From positions 25,959 through 89,958 of the forward strand of contig CBFIHA010000003.1 of the NCBI GenBank assembly GCA_965662195.1: a DNA stretch of 64,000 bases, read 5' to 3'. The position numbers were made by a program, and so were the translations under genes. Position 1 is the first letter of the stretch. Every line of letters starts with the position of its first letter. The DNA is from UBA1268 sp965662195 (GTDB taxonomy: Bacteria; Planctomycetota; Planctomycetia; Pirellulales; UBA1268). Positions 26,611 through 35,500 of this stretch are shown one piece after another. The notes beneath the pieces were generated by a model, which saw only the letters and a list, made by a program, of their open reading frames with translations, was not told the origin of the DNA and ran no database searches.

Positions 26611-28383
26611 TCAGCGAGTGTGCGGCGGACTCTCCAGCGGTACGGTGACGGGCCAGCCCGGGAATTGTAGGGGCTTGCCGTCGGGGCCGAGGCTGGCAAA
26701 TCGGGGAAAGCATTCGAAGGTGACAGTCTGGGCAGACAAGTCAAAGCGGGCCATGCCATAGCCGTCGGCCCGCTGCCTCTCATCGCTGGTGTCGGCCGGA
26801 TTGGCGTAGGCCACCATCGTGATCTTGTTGCCCAGGCCATCCTCAAAGTCACCGGTCCAGGGCAGGGGACTGCCGGGCACCGGGTTGGGGCCTGGCCGTT
26901 CATCCTCCGGATGCCACCAGCGGCCATAAATCGTATTGACCAGCGCCGGTGAGGTGAATGACCAGGGCCCGTCGCGGTAGTCATCGACGCCGTGCTGCAC
27001 CACGACGGCCAGATGCTGATCACCGCAGAGGTGCACCGCCCCGGCCCGCTTCAAGATTCGCAGTGCCGCATTGCGGCCAGCCTGCGGCCAGCCGTTGCAG
27101 TCGAGATCGGCCAGCAGGCGGTTGCCCGGATTGCCATGCAGATGCACCGCGCCGCAGAACGCGGTCTGTGACAGGGCACATTTGGCCCGCACGCCCCGCC
27201 ACTGGTCAGCCCAGGAACTGAGCCAGGCGAGCTGCCGCTTCCCGAGCAGTTCGAGACCAGGCAGGTCGATGGCTGCCCGGTCATAACTCGGATCGACGAT
27301 GTGATCGGGCCGGGGGCCCATCTGGGGAATCGTGCCGTCCGGGCCCGTCTTGAACTTGCGGTCTTCCAGAATGGCAAAGTCGATCCCGCCGACGATGAGC
27401 CGAGTGAAATAGACACCAATGCCTCCTTTGATCGGTGCCGGGTCGACCGGGTCGGGCAGATGGGCCGTCTGCTGCCGCTGGACCATGTTGACGTAGCTGG
27501 CCGGATAGAAATAGCCACCACTGGCCCCGGCTGGGTTGGTTGCCCGGCCACCGCCGTTGCCCCAGAGGTTGGCCTGTCCGACGTCGTGGTCGTCGGGAAT
27601 GGTGACCGTCGGCCGGTCGCGGATGACGTCGCGGAACTGGAGGCCGAACTCGATCCAGCCGACTGTGTGCTCGGTGTGACGGTAGGTCTGGTCACCGGCG
27701 AAAAAGAGCAGATCGGGGTCGGCTGCCCGCAGGCCATCGATCAGTTCCTGCCGTTGGCCGGGTGTTCGTGACGAGTTGCAGGACAAGACGGCGACCGCGA
27801 TCTCGGGCTTGCCGGTCGGATCGGGCCTGATGGTGCCGGTGAACATCGCCCGCTCACCGTGCCGCACGCGGTAGGGTACGGTCTGGGTGGCATCCCAGTT
27901 TTCGATGCGGAAGCTGGCGTCCCAGCCGGGGTACTGAATGGCAGCCCGGGCAAGCTCTTGCCAGCCATCGCCCCGATCGACCTCCAGCCGCACGTCAGCT
28001 GCCTCGCCCGGCTTGAGTGGAAAGAGCTGGGCAGACAGTTTGAGGGTTGCCTGCTCGGGATCACCCGGCGGCACAGTGAGCGTGTAGAGAGCAAAGGCAA
28101 TCACGTCGTCACGGGGGACGTCAAGCAAGAAGGGCACGGCCGGACCGCGGCGTGTCTTCTGCTGTTGCGGGCCTGCCTGCTGGGCCGCCTTGGCCGCTGC
28201 AGGTGAGGCCGATCGCTTGGTCCACCACTGGCCCGTGGCCCACCCATCGAGATTGGGGAAGTCGGCACCGAAGGGCTGAGGATCAAGGGCTCCTGGCACG
28301 ACAGCTTCGCCGGCCCGGCTGGCTGAACTGCTGGAAAACACCAGCACCAGTAACACGAAACCAAGCAAACGGCTGCAGGACAT
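26611..28383 (-). CDS. PhoD-like metallophosphatase, exported
   Basis: 590 residues. Signal peptide LLGFVLLVLVFSSSSASRA; an N-terminal beta domain (about 85-190) precedes a calcineurin-type metallophosphatase domain (about 195-560). Metal-binding blocks: VAVLSCNSS, LLFFAGDQTYRHTEHTVGW, TIPDDHDVGQANLWGNGG and AGAVHLCGDQHLAVVVQHG. The layout is that of PhoD-family alkaline phosphatases/phosphodiesterases, which release phosphate from phosphodiesters in the periplasm. AAAGGAG precedes the ATG. It is the first gene of a pair with the SOUL protein. A phosphate (Pho) box was not recognised upstream. Confidence 0.88.
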   Translation of the reverse strand: MSCSRLLGFVLLVLVFSSSSASRAGEAVVPGALDPQPFGADFPNLDGWATGQWWTKRSASPAAAKAAQQAGPQQQKTRRGPAVPFLLDVPRDDVIAFALYTLTVPPGDPEQATLKLSAQLFPLKPGEAADVRLEVDRGDGWQELARAAIQYPGWDASFRIENWDATQTVPYRVRHGERAMFTGTIRPDPTGKPEIAVAVLSCNSSRTPGQRQELIDGLRAADPDLLFFAGDQTYRHTEHTVGWIEFGLQFRDVIRDRPTVTIPDDHDVGQANLWGNGGGRATNPAGASGGYFYPASYVNMVQRQQTAHLPDPVDPAPIKGGIGVYFTRLIVGGIDFAILEDRKFKTGPDGTIPQMGPRPDHIVDPSYDRAAIDLPGLELLGKRQLAWLSSWADQWRGVRAKCALSQTAFCGAVHLHGNPGNRLLADLDCNGWPQAGRNAALRILKRAGAVHLCGDQHLAVVVQHGVDDYRDGPWSFTSPALVNTIYGRWWHPEDERPGPNPVPGSPLPWTGDFEDGLGNKITMVAYANPADTSDERQRADGYGMARFDLSAQTVTFECFPRFASLGPDGKPLQFPGWPVTVPLESPPHTR

Positions 28384-28568
28384 CGATCAATGCTCCTTTG
28401 GATGAACTCGATATAAGAGCCGACAGGTCACGGACATTTCGAATCGCTCAGGGCCGTGACTCTGCGGTGCCGTGCATACCGACCTGATTGCGTTATAAAG
28501 GTTTCTCGCCACCGCTGCTTATTCAGCAGCCTGGTCCACTCACCATTCGTTCAGGGGTCTTCGTTGCC

Positions 28569-31301
28569 ATGACGTGCCGTGTTGGGTTTCGCTTGATGCG
28601 CCTTGGGGCTGGCCGGCTCGCTGCTTGTTTCCTGCTCGTTGCTCTGGTGCTGCCCGCGCGGGCAGCTGTCGCCGCGAAGCCCGCCCGGCCCAACGTCGTG
28701 CTGATTCTCTCCGATGACCAGCACTGGCAGGACTATGCGTTTCTGGGCCATGAGCACTTGCGAACGCCAGCCCTTGACCGGCTCGCAGCTGAAAGCCTGG
28801 TCTTCACCCGCGGCTATGTGCCCAGCAGCCTCTGCTGCCCCAGCCTCGCCTCCCTGATCACCGGCCACTATCCGCACGAGCATCTGATCACTGGCAACGA
28901 CCCGCCCGAGCAGCCGGGGCTGCCGCGGCGATCACCAGCCGGGAAGAAGCTGTTCGCCGAGGGCCGCGAGGAGATGAACCGGCGGCTGGAGCGCTGGCCG
29001 ACCCTGCCCAAGCTGCTCGGTACCCACGGCTACAAGAGCCTGCAGACCGGTAAGTGGTGGCAGGGGCACTACTCGCGCGGTGGGTTTGATGAGGGGATGA
29101 CCAAGGGCTCGCGGCATGGTGATGAAGGCCTCGACATCGGCCGCAAGACGATGCAGCCGGTCTACGACTTCATTGATCGCCAGCGTCAGGCCGATCAGCC
29201 CTTCTTTGTCTGGTATGCCCCCATGCTGCCGCACGATCCGCATGATCCTGGCAAGGAACTCGTGGCCCACTACCAGTCCAAGACAGACAGCGTCCACGTG
29301 GCCCGCTACTGGGGCAACGTCGAGCGGTTTGACCAGACAGTTGGCGATCTGCTTGAGCATCTCGACGACAACGGGCTGTCGGAAAATACGCTGGTCGTCT
29401 ATGTCTGTGACAACGGCTGGATCACTGACCCGGAGCAGGGCAGCTTTGCCGGCAAGTCAAAGCTCTCGCCCTATGACGGTGGCCTGCGAACGCCGATCAT
29501 GCTGCGGCAGCCGGGGCAAATTAAGCCGGGCCGTAGTGAGGCGCTGGCCAGCTCACTCGATCTGCTGCCGACGATCCTGACAAGCTGCCAGATCGATCCC
29601 CCGGCCGATTTACCGGGCATTAATCTGCTCGATACCCAGGCGGTTGCCGCCCGCAAACAGCTCTTCGGCGGCTGTTATCAGCACACGCTGGTCGATCTCG
29701 ATGAGCCGGGCCGCAGCCTGCTTTGGCGGTGGACCGTGAAGGACATGCCGTCGGGGGAAACCTGGAAACTGATCGAGCCAGTGACTGCTGGAGTGGCTGG
29801 CCCGCATGCACTGCCTGCCTATGAAGCCCGGCGGGCCGATCCGGTCTCAAAGGCACGGTTCAAGGCCGGGGAGATCGAACTTTTTAATGTGGCGGCCGAT
29901 CCCGATGAAACCAACAACCTGGCTGCGGCCCATCCTGATGTCGTGAAGAACCTGCGGGCCGAACTCGATCGCTGGTGGAAGCCCCAGGCTCCGGCTGCGG
30001 CGAAGGCTGCTGCTGTGCCCCGGCGGCTCAAGGTCTTGCCGGTGGCCGCCCGCCGGACGCTGTCCGCCTGGCCGAACTGGCGGGGGCCGCTCCTGGACGG
30101 GGTGGCAACAGGGGCTGGCTATGCCAGCTCATGGAGCCCGACGGAAAATGTCCGCTGGAAGGTGACCCTGCCGGGACTGGGGGCGAGTACGCCGGTGGTC
30201 TGGGGCGACCGGCTGGTGCTCACCTGCGGTATCGATGGCCGCGACGGGGTGCTCTGCCTTGATCGCGCGGGCAAGGAGGTCTGGCGGCAGCAGCTCGGGG
30301 AGGTCCGCCCCGGCAAGCACAAGAAGGCGACCGGCTGTAACTCCTCGCCAGTCACTGATGGCGAGCATGTCTGGGTCTATTTTAAGAGTGGCGAACTGGC
30401 CTGCCTGAAGCTGGCCGACGGCGGCGTTGTCTGGAAGACCAACCTGCAGGACCGCTTTGGCGAGGACACGCTCTGGTGGGACCTTGGCACCTCGCCGGTG
30501 CTGACTGCCAAGGCGGTGGTGGTTGCCGTCATGCAGACCGGCCCGAGCTATCTGGCCGCCTTCGACCGGCTCACAGGCGAGCTGCTCTGGAAGCACGACC
30601 GGATGCTTGACGCCCCGGAAGAGGCGGCCCAGAGCTACTCGACGCCAGTCGTGGTTGCGGGTAACCCAGCCTGGCAGGAACCGGCTGAGCTGCTCGTTGT
30701 CCTCGGGGCTGATCATGTCACCGCCCACGATGCCGCTGACGGCCGCGAGCTCTGGCGGGTCGGTGGCCTCAACCCGACCAGCCACAAATATTTTCGGTCG
30801 ATCGCCTCGCCGGTCGTGGCGGGGGAGTATGTGATCGCCCCTTATGCCCGCGGCAAGAGTGTGACGGCAATCCGAAGAGGGGGTAGCGGTGATGTGACCG
30901 CCACGCACATCGCCTGGACGCGGGAGCCGCTCGGGGCCGATGTGCCGACGCCGGCGATGAAGGACGGCTGCCTGGTCATCTGCGGTGACAAGGGCGAGGT
31001 TTCCTGTCTCGAGGTGGCCAGCGGCAAAACCCGCTGGGAAGGCCAGCTGCCCAAGAACCGCAACGCCTACAGCGCATCCCCGGTGATCGTCGATGGCCGG
31101 GTGATTCTCACCCGCGAGGATGGCCATTCCTGGCTGCTGGCCTGGCCGGCTGACGTGGCCGAGCCGGCGTTCACGGTCGTGGGTGAGGGCAGCGTCGACG
31201 AGATGACGGTGGCAACTCCTGTCTGCGTCGATGGGGAGATCTTTCTGCGGACGCACGATTCACTCTGGTGCATTCACGATTCCAGCGGAGAACCTCGATG
31301 A
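28569..31301 (+). CDS. Sulfatase-like domain fused to a PQQ-like beta-propeller
   Basis: 910 residues from the ATG at 28569. Signal peptide LAACFLLVALVLPARAAVAA. Sulfatase domain about residues 40-485: VVLILSDDQHWQDYAF (metal Asp pair), SSLCCPSLASLITGHYP, KSLQTGKWWQGHY, VYVCDNGW. The formylglycine motif C-x-P-S-R reads C89-C-P-S-L, losing the arginine, and the usual GKWH reads GKWW; similar variants may define a subfamily, so activity is uncertain. Residues about 505-905 form a PQQ-like propeller opening with AWPNWRGPLLDG and repeating LDRAGKEVWRQQ, LKLADGGVVWKTN, FDRLTGELLWKHD and HDAADGRELWRVG. The ThuA gene overlaps its stop by 4 bases. It heads the plus-strand sulfatase cluster. Confidence 0.87.
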   Translation: MTCRVGFRLMRLGAGRLAACFLLVALVLPARAAVAAKPARPNVVLILSDDQHWQDYAFLGHEHLRTPALDRLAAESLVFTRGYVPSSLCCPSLASLITGHYPHEHLITGNDPPEQPGLPRRSPAGKKLFAEGREEMNRRLERWPTLPKLLGTHGYKSLQTGKWWQGHYSRGGFDEGMTKGSRHGDEGLDIGRKTMQPVYDFIDRQRQADQPFFVWYAPMLPHDPHDPGKELVAHYQSKTDSVHVARYWGNVERFDQTVGDLLEHLDDNGLSENTLVVYVCDNGWITDPEQGSFAGKSKLSPYDGGLRTPIMLRQPGQIKPGRSEALASSLDLLPTILTSCQIDPPADLPGINLLDTQAVAARKQLFGGCYQHTLVDLDEPGRSLLWRWTVKDMPSGETWKLIEPVTAGVAGPHALPAYEARRADPVSKARFKAGEIELFNVAADPDETNNLAAAHPDVVKNLRAELDRWWKPQAPAAAKAAAVPRRLKVLPVAARRTLSAWPNWRGPLLDGVATGAGYASSWSPTENVRWKVTLPGLGASTPVVWGDRLVLTCGIDGRDGVLCLDRAGKEVWRQQLGEVRPGKHKKATGCNSSPVTDGEHVWVYFKSGELACLKLADGGVVWKTNLQDRFGEDTLWWDLGTSPVLTAKAVVVAVMQTGPSYLAAFDRLTGELLWKHDRMLDAPEEAAQSYSTPVVVAGNPAWQEPAELLVVLGADHVTAHDAADGRELWRVGGLNPTSHKYFRSIASPVVAGEYVIAPYARGKSVTAIRRGGSGDVTATHIAWTREPLGADVPTPAMKDGCLVICGDKGEVSCLEVASGKTRWEGQLPKNRNAYSASPVIVDGRVILTREDGHSWLLAWPADVAEPAFTVVGEGSVDEMTVATPVCVDGEIFLRTHDSLWCIHDSSGEPR

Positions 31302-32434
31302 AGATGTTTCGTTTGTGCAAGCTCGTCGTGCTGGCCGGCTCGCTGCTGCCAGCCGCTGCCTACGGTGCCGAGCCGCCGGCGCGGATTCTGGCGGTGACCG
31401 TCACCACCGGCTTTCGTCACGGTTCGATCAATACGGCCGAGCCGGTGCTTGAGCAGCTGGGCCGGGAGACCGGGCTGTTCCATGTCGATTTCCTGCGGAT
31501 GCCACCCAACCGCCCGGCCCAGCCGCGGCGACCCCGGCGGGGCCGGGACACCAGCGATGAGCAGTGGGCGGCGATTGAGGCCGAGTTCAAGCAGGCCCAG
31601 CAGGAGTTCCGTACGGCCGACCAGCCCTGGCAGGAGGAACTCAAGCGCCAGTTCGCTGTCGCCTTTGCGCCAGAGTCGCTTGCCCAGTTCGATGGTGTCA
31701 TGTTTGTCAGCACCACCGGCGAACTGCCGATTCCCGACCTGGGGGCGTTCCTGGACTGGATTGAGGCGGGCCATGCCTTTATCGGCATGCATGCGGCCAC
31801 CGACACCCTGAAAAGCTCCGATGCCTATGTCGAGATGATCGGCGGCCACTTTGCCGGCCATCCCTGGAACGCCGGTGGTGAGCACGGCTTCGTCAACCAT
31901 GAGCCGGACCACCCCGTGGCGGCGATGTTTCCGGAGCGGTTCCGCTGGAAGGACGAGATCTACCAGTACGACCCGCGGTACAAGCCGGAGAACGTTCGGG
32001 TGCTGCTCTCAATCGACATGGCGGCGAGTAACCCCAAGCTGCCCTGGCATGTGCCGGTCGCCTGGGTCCGTGACTATGGCCGGGGCCGGGTCTTCTCCAC
32101 CAACCTCGGTCACAACGATGCCACCTGGAAGGACGCGGCTTATCAGAAGCATCTGGCGGCGGGCATTGCCTGGTCGCTCGGCCGGTTTGATGCCCCGGCC
32201 AGGGCCAACCCTGAGGTGCAGGCGGCCGAATATCTCCGCAGCGTCGTGGCGGCTGCCGCTGCTGCGACCGGTGCCGACCATGACACCCTGCGGGCCAAGG
32301 CTGATGCCAGGATAGCCGCCGATCCTGCCTGGGTGGTCGGCCTGCGGCCCCAGCTGCTGGCCCTCCGGACGATGAAGCCCGATGAAGCCAAGGCGGCACT
32401 TGCCAAGCTGATTGCTGAGATTGAGCAGGAATAG
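31298..32434 (+). CDS. ThuA-domain protein, exported
   Basis: 378 residues from the ATG at 31298, which overlaps the preceding stop as ATGA. Signal peptide LCKLVVLAGSLLPAAAYGA. The ThuA domain (glutamine-amidotransferase-like fold, named for trehalose utilisation) spans about 28-295: ILAVTVTTGFRHGSINTAEP, FDGVMFVSTTGELPI, AFIGMHAATDTLKSSDAY, IGGHFAGHPW, HPVAAMFPERFRWKDEIYQY, VAWVRDYGRGRVFSTNLGHN and AGIAWSLG. An insertion rich in P and R (about 72-95) interrupts the early part. Planctomycete ThuA proteins accompany sulfatases and dehydrogenases and are presumed to act on keto-sugars or glycans, but no reaction is proven. Confidence 0.9.
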   Translation: MKMFRLCKLVVLAGSLLPAAAYGAEPPARILAVTVTTGFRHGSINTAEPVLEQLGRETGLFHVDFLRMPPNRPAQPRRPRRGRDTSDEQWAAIEAEFKQAQQEFRTADQPWQEELKRQFAVAFAPESLAQFDGVMFVSTTGELPIPDLGAFLDWIEAGHAFIGMHAATDTLKSSDAYVEMIGGHFAGHPWNAGGEHGFVNHEPDHPVAAMFPERFRWKDEIYQYDPRYKPENVRVLLSIDMAASNPKLPWHVPVAWVRDYGRGRVFSTNLGHNDATWKDAAYQKHLAAGIAWSLGRFDAPARANPEVQAAEYLRSVVAAAAAATGADHDTLRAKADARIAADPAWVVGLRPQLLALRTMKPDEAKAALAKLIAEIEQE

Positions 32435-32480
32435 CTTGGGCGTTTGGGGGCTGAGACGGGTGGGTCCGCAGTTTTCGGTT

Positions 32481-32512
32481 GGGGTACCACGAAGGCACGA
32501 AGCGTACGAAGG
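32481..32512. repeat. ACCACGAAGGCACGAAG-type dispersed repeat
   Basis: Contains GGGGTACCAC followed by GAAGGCACGAAGCGTACG in the gap between the ThuA and triple-fusion genes. The same words recur at 45355-45380 and, inverted, at 45554-45570. Repeats of this kind are scattered in planctomycete and other environmental genomes, as far as I recall. Confidence 0.55.
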
Positions 32513-32552
32513 TGCGTCAAAAGCTGGTCGCTCACGGCAACAAGTGATCTCT

Positions 32553-32560
32553 AAAGGAGG
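32553..32560 (+). promoter_or_regulatory. Strong ribosome binding site fixing the triple-fusion start
   Basis: AAAGGAGG lies 4 bases before the ATG at 32565. It decides this start over an ATG at 32412, which lies inside the ThuA coding region. Confidence 0.8.
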
Positions 32561-32564
32561 AGTT

Positions 32565-35500
32565 ATGTTTGATTGGCTGAGCCGAACCGCGGCTGTTGCG
32601 TTTCTGGCGGCTAGTGTTGTCTGGGCCTGGTCACTCAACCCGGCGACCGCAGCCCCACCCAATGTTGTGGTGATTCTGGCCGATGACATGGGCTTTTCCG
32701 ATCTCGGCTGTTACGGCAGCGAGATCGAAACGCCGGCCTTTGACCGGCTCGCCCACAACGGGCTGCGGTTCACGCAGGGCTACAACACCGCCCGCTGCTG
32801 GCCGACCCGCGGGGCCCTGCTGACCGGCTACTACGCCCAGTCGATCCGGCGTGACAGCATGCCGGGGGTGAAGGGGGGCAACGGCACCGGCCGGCCCGCT
32901 TGGGCCCGGCTGCTACCCGAACTGCTCGCACCGGCCGGCTACCGGTCGTATCACTCGGGCAAGTGGCATGTTGATGGTGAGCCACTGAAACAGGGCTTTG
33001 TCCATTCCCTCAGAATCGAAGGGGGCCAGAACGATTTCTTTGATCCGGCGGGGGTGACGGTCGATGGTCAACCGCTTGCGGGTGGCGATGACTTCTATGT
33101 CACCACCGCCGTCGGCGACCATGCCGCCGCCTGCCTGAAGGAGCATGCCCGGCAGCATGCCGGCACGCCGTTTTTCAGCTATGTCGCCTTCACCGCCCCG
33201 CACTTTCCCCTGCAGGCGCCGCAAGCGCTGATTGCGAAATACCGAGACCGCTACCAGGCGGGCTGGGATGTTGTGCAGCAGGCCCGCTACGAGCGGCTGG
33301 TGCAGCGGGGGATCGTTGCAGCTCCCCTTGCGCCGATGGAGCGGGATCTCGGGCCCCCCTATGCCTTTCCCGATGCGATCAAGCAGCTCGGCCCCGGCGA
33401 GGTCAACCGGCCGCTGCCCTGGAATGAGCTGACTCCTGAGCAGCAGGCCTTCCAGGCGACCAAGATGGCGATTCATGCCGCCATGATCGACGCCATGGAT
33501 CAGGCGGTTGGGGCGGTGATTAGGCAGCTGGAGGCGATGGACGCCCTCGACAATACGCTGATCCTCTGCCTGAGTGACAACGGCGGCTCGGCCGAGATTA
33601 TGGTCCGGGGCAAGGGGCATGACCAGTCACTGCCTGCTGGTTCGTCGGGCACCTATCTCTGTCTGGGCCCGGGCTGGTCGAGCTGTGCCAACACGCCGTT
33701 TCGTCGGCACAAAACCTGGGTCCATGAAGGGGGCATCGCCACCAGCTGGATTGCCCACTGGCCCCGAGGGATTACCTCGAGGCGGGCGCTCCGCGAGCAG
33801 CCGGTGCATGTGATCGACGTGGTGCCGACGGTGCTCGAGCTGGCGGGAATCGAGCCGGCCGCCGAGCACGCCGGCAAGCCGGCGCCGCCGTTGCAGGGCC
33901 GCAGCTTTGCAGCCTGTCTGACCAACCCAGAAGCCCCGCCGCCCCACGAAACCCTCTGGTGGTGCCATGATGGGCACCGAGCCGTGCGGCAGGGCGACTG
34001 GAAGCTGGTGGCCGCCAAGCGCAAACCCTGGGAGCTTTATGACCTGTCACGGGACCGTACGGAGCTGCAGGATTTGGCCGCCGCCCACCCGGCACGGGTC
34101 AAGCAACTGGAACAGGCCTGGCAGGCAATCGCAGCGGAAAACCTGCGGCTGGCCGGCCTGGATGGCAAGCTCAAGCAGCAGGCAAGCCAGCCGCGGAAGA
34201 AGCAGCCGAACCCGCCCCAGCCAGCAGCCAAACCAGCACCGCCGGCCCCTGTCAGGGCTGAACCAGCGGCGAAGAAACTCGTCGCCAGGGGGACGGCCGC
34301 AGTGGTCACAACGAAAAGACTCACCGGCCGGCGGCCCAACATCATCTATGTGATGACTGATGACCAGGGCTATGGCGATGTCGGCAGCCATGGCAACTCG
34401 GTGCTCAAGACGCCGCAGCTCGACCGGCTGCGAAATGAGAGTGTGCGGCTGACCGAGTTTCACGTCAGCCCCACCTGTGCGCCGACGCGGGCGGCCTTGA
34501 TGACCGGCCGGCACGAGTTTCGTTCGGGGGTCACCCACACGATTCACGAGCGGGAGCGGCTGGCCCTGTCGGCAACGACCCTGCCGCAGCTGCTCAAGAC
34601 CGCCGGGTACACCAGTGGCATCTTCGGCAAGTGGCACCTGGGTGATGAAGATGCCTATCAGCCGGGCCAGCGGGGCTTCGATCGCGTCTTTATCCACGGC
34701 GCGGGGGGCATCGGCCAGAGTTATCCCGGCAGCTGTGGCGACGTACCGAACAACCGGTATTTCAACCCAATCATTCGCAGCGACGGCAGGTTCGTGCAGA
34801 CCCGCGGCTACTGCACTGATGTATTTTTCCGCGAGGCTGAGCAGTGGATCGAGGCTTGTCAGCAAAAAGACCAGCCGTTCTTCTGCTATCTGGTAACCAA
34901 TGCGCCGCATGCCCCCTACATCCCACCGGCCAGTGGTGATGAGGCCTATCGAAAACTGCTGAAGGAAGCCGGGTTCACGAATGCCAAGCAGCTCAGCCGG
35001 GTGGCGCCGTTCTATGCGATGATTCAGAACATCGACGCCAACATGGGCCGGCTGCTCAAAAAGATCGACGAGTTGGGCCTTGCTGAAGACACCCTGATCG
35101 TCTTCTCGACTGACAACGGTTCCGCGGCGGGCAGCAGCGTGTTCAACGCCGGCATGCGGGGGGCGAAGAACTCACCCTACCGGGGCGGCACCCGGGTGCC
35201 CGCCTTCTGGCGGTGGCCGGGCACCCTGCCGCAGGGCGTCGATCTGCCGCAGCACACCGCGCATGTCGATGTGCTGCCGACCATCTGCGAGATCGCCGGG
35301 GTGACCCTGCCGGCCGATCTGACGGAGAAGCTCGAGGGCCGCAGCCTGGTGCCGCTGCTGCTGGACCAAGACGCTGCCTGGCCCGACCGGCCGCTGGTGA
35401 CCCACCGGGGCCGCTGGGAGCGGGGTCAGGCTGCTGCGCATGCGTTTGATCACTGTCGGCTGCGGGAGGGCCGCTGGAGCCTGGTCAACACGCAGAACAA

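Noticed and set aside
32412..32564. Upstream start for the triple sulfatase-esterase protein
   Set aside because: It overlaps the ThuA gene, lacks a signal peptide, and a strong AAAGGAGG precedes the ATG at 32565, which does give a signal peptide.
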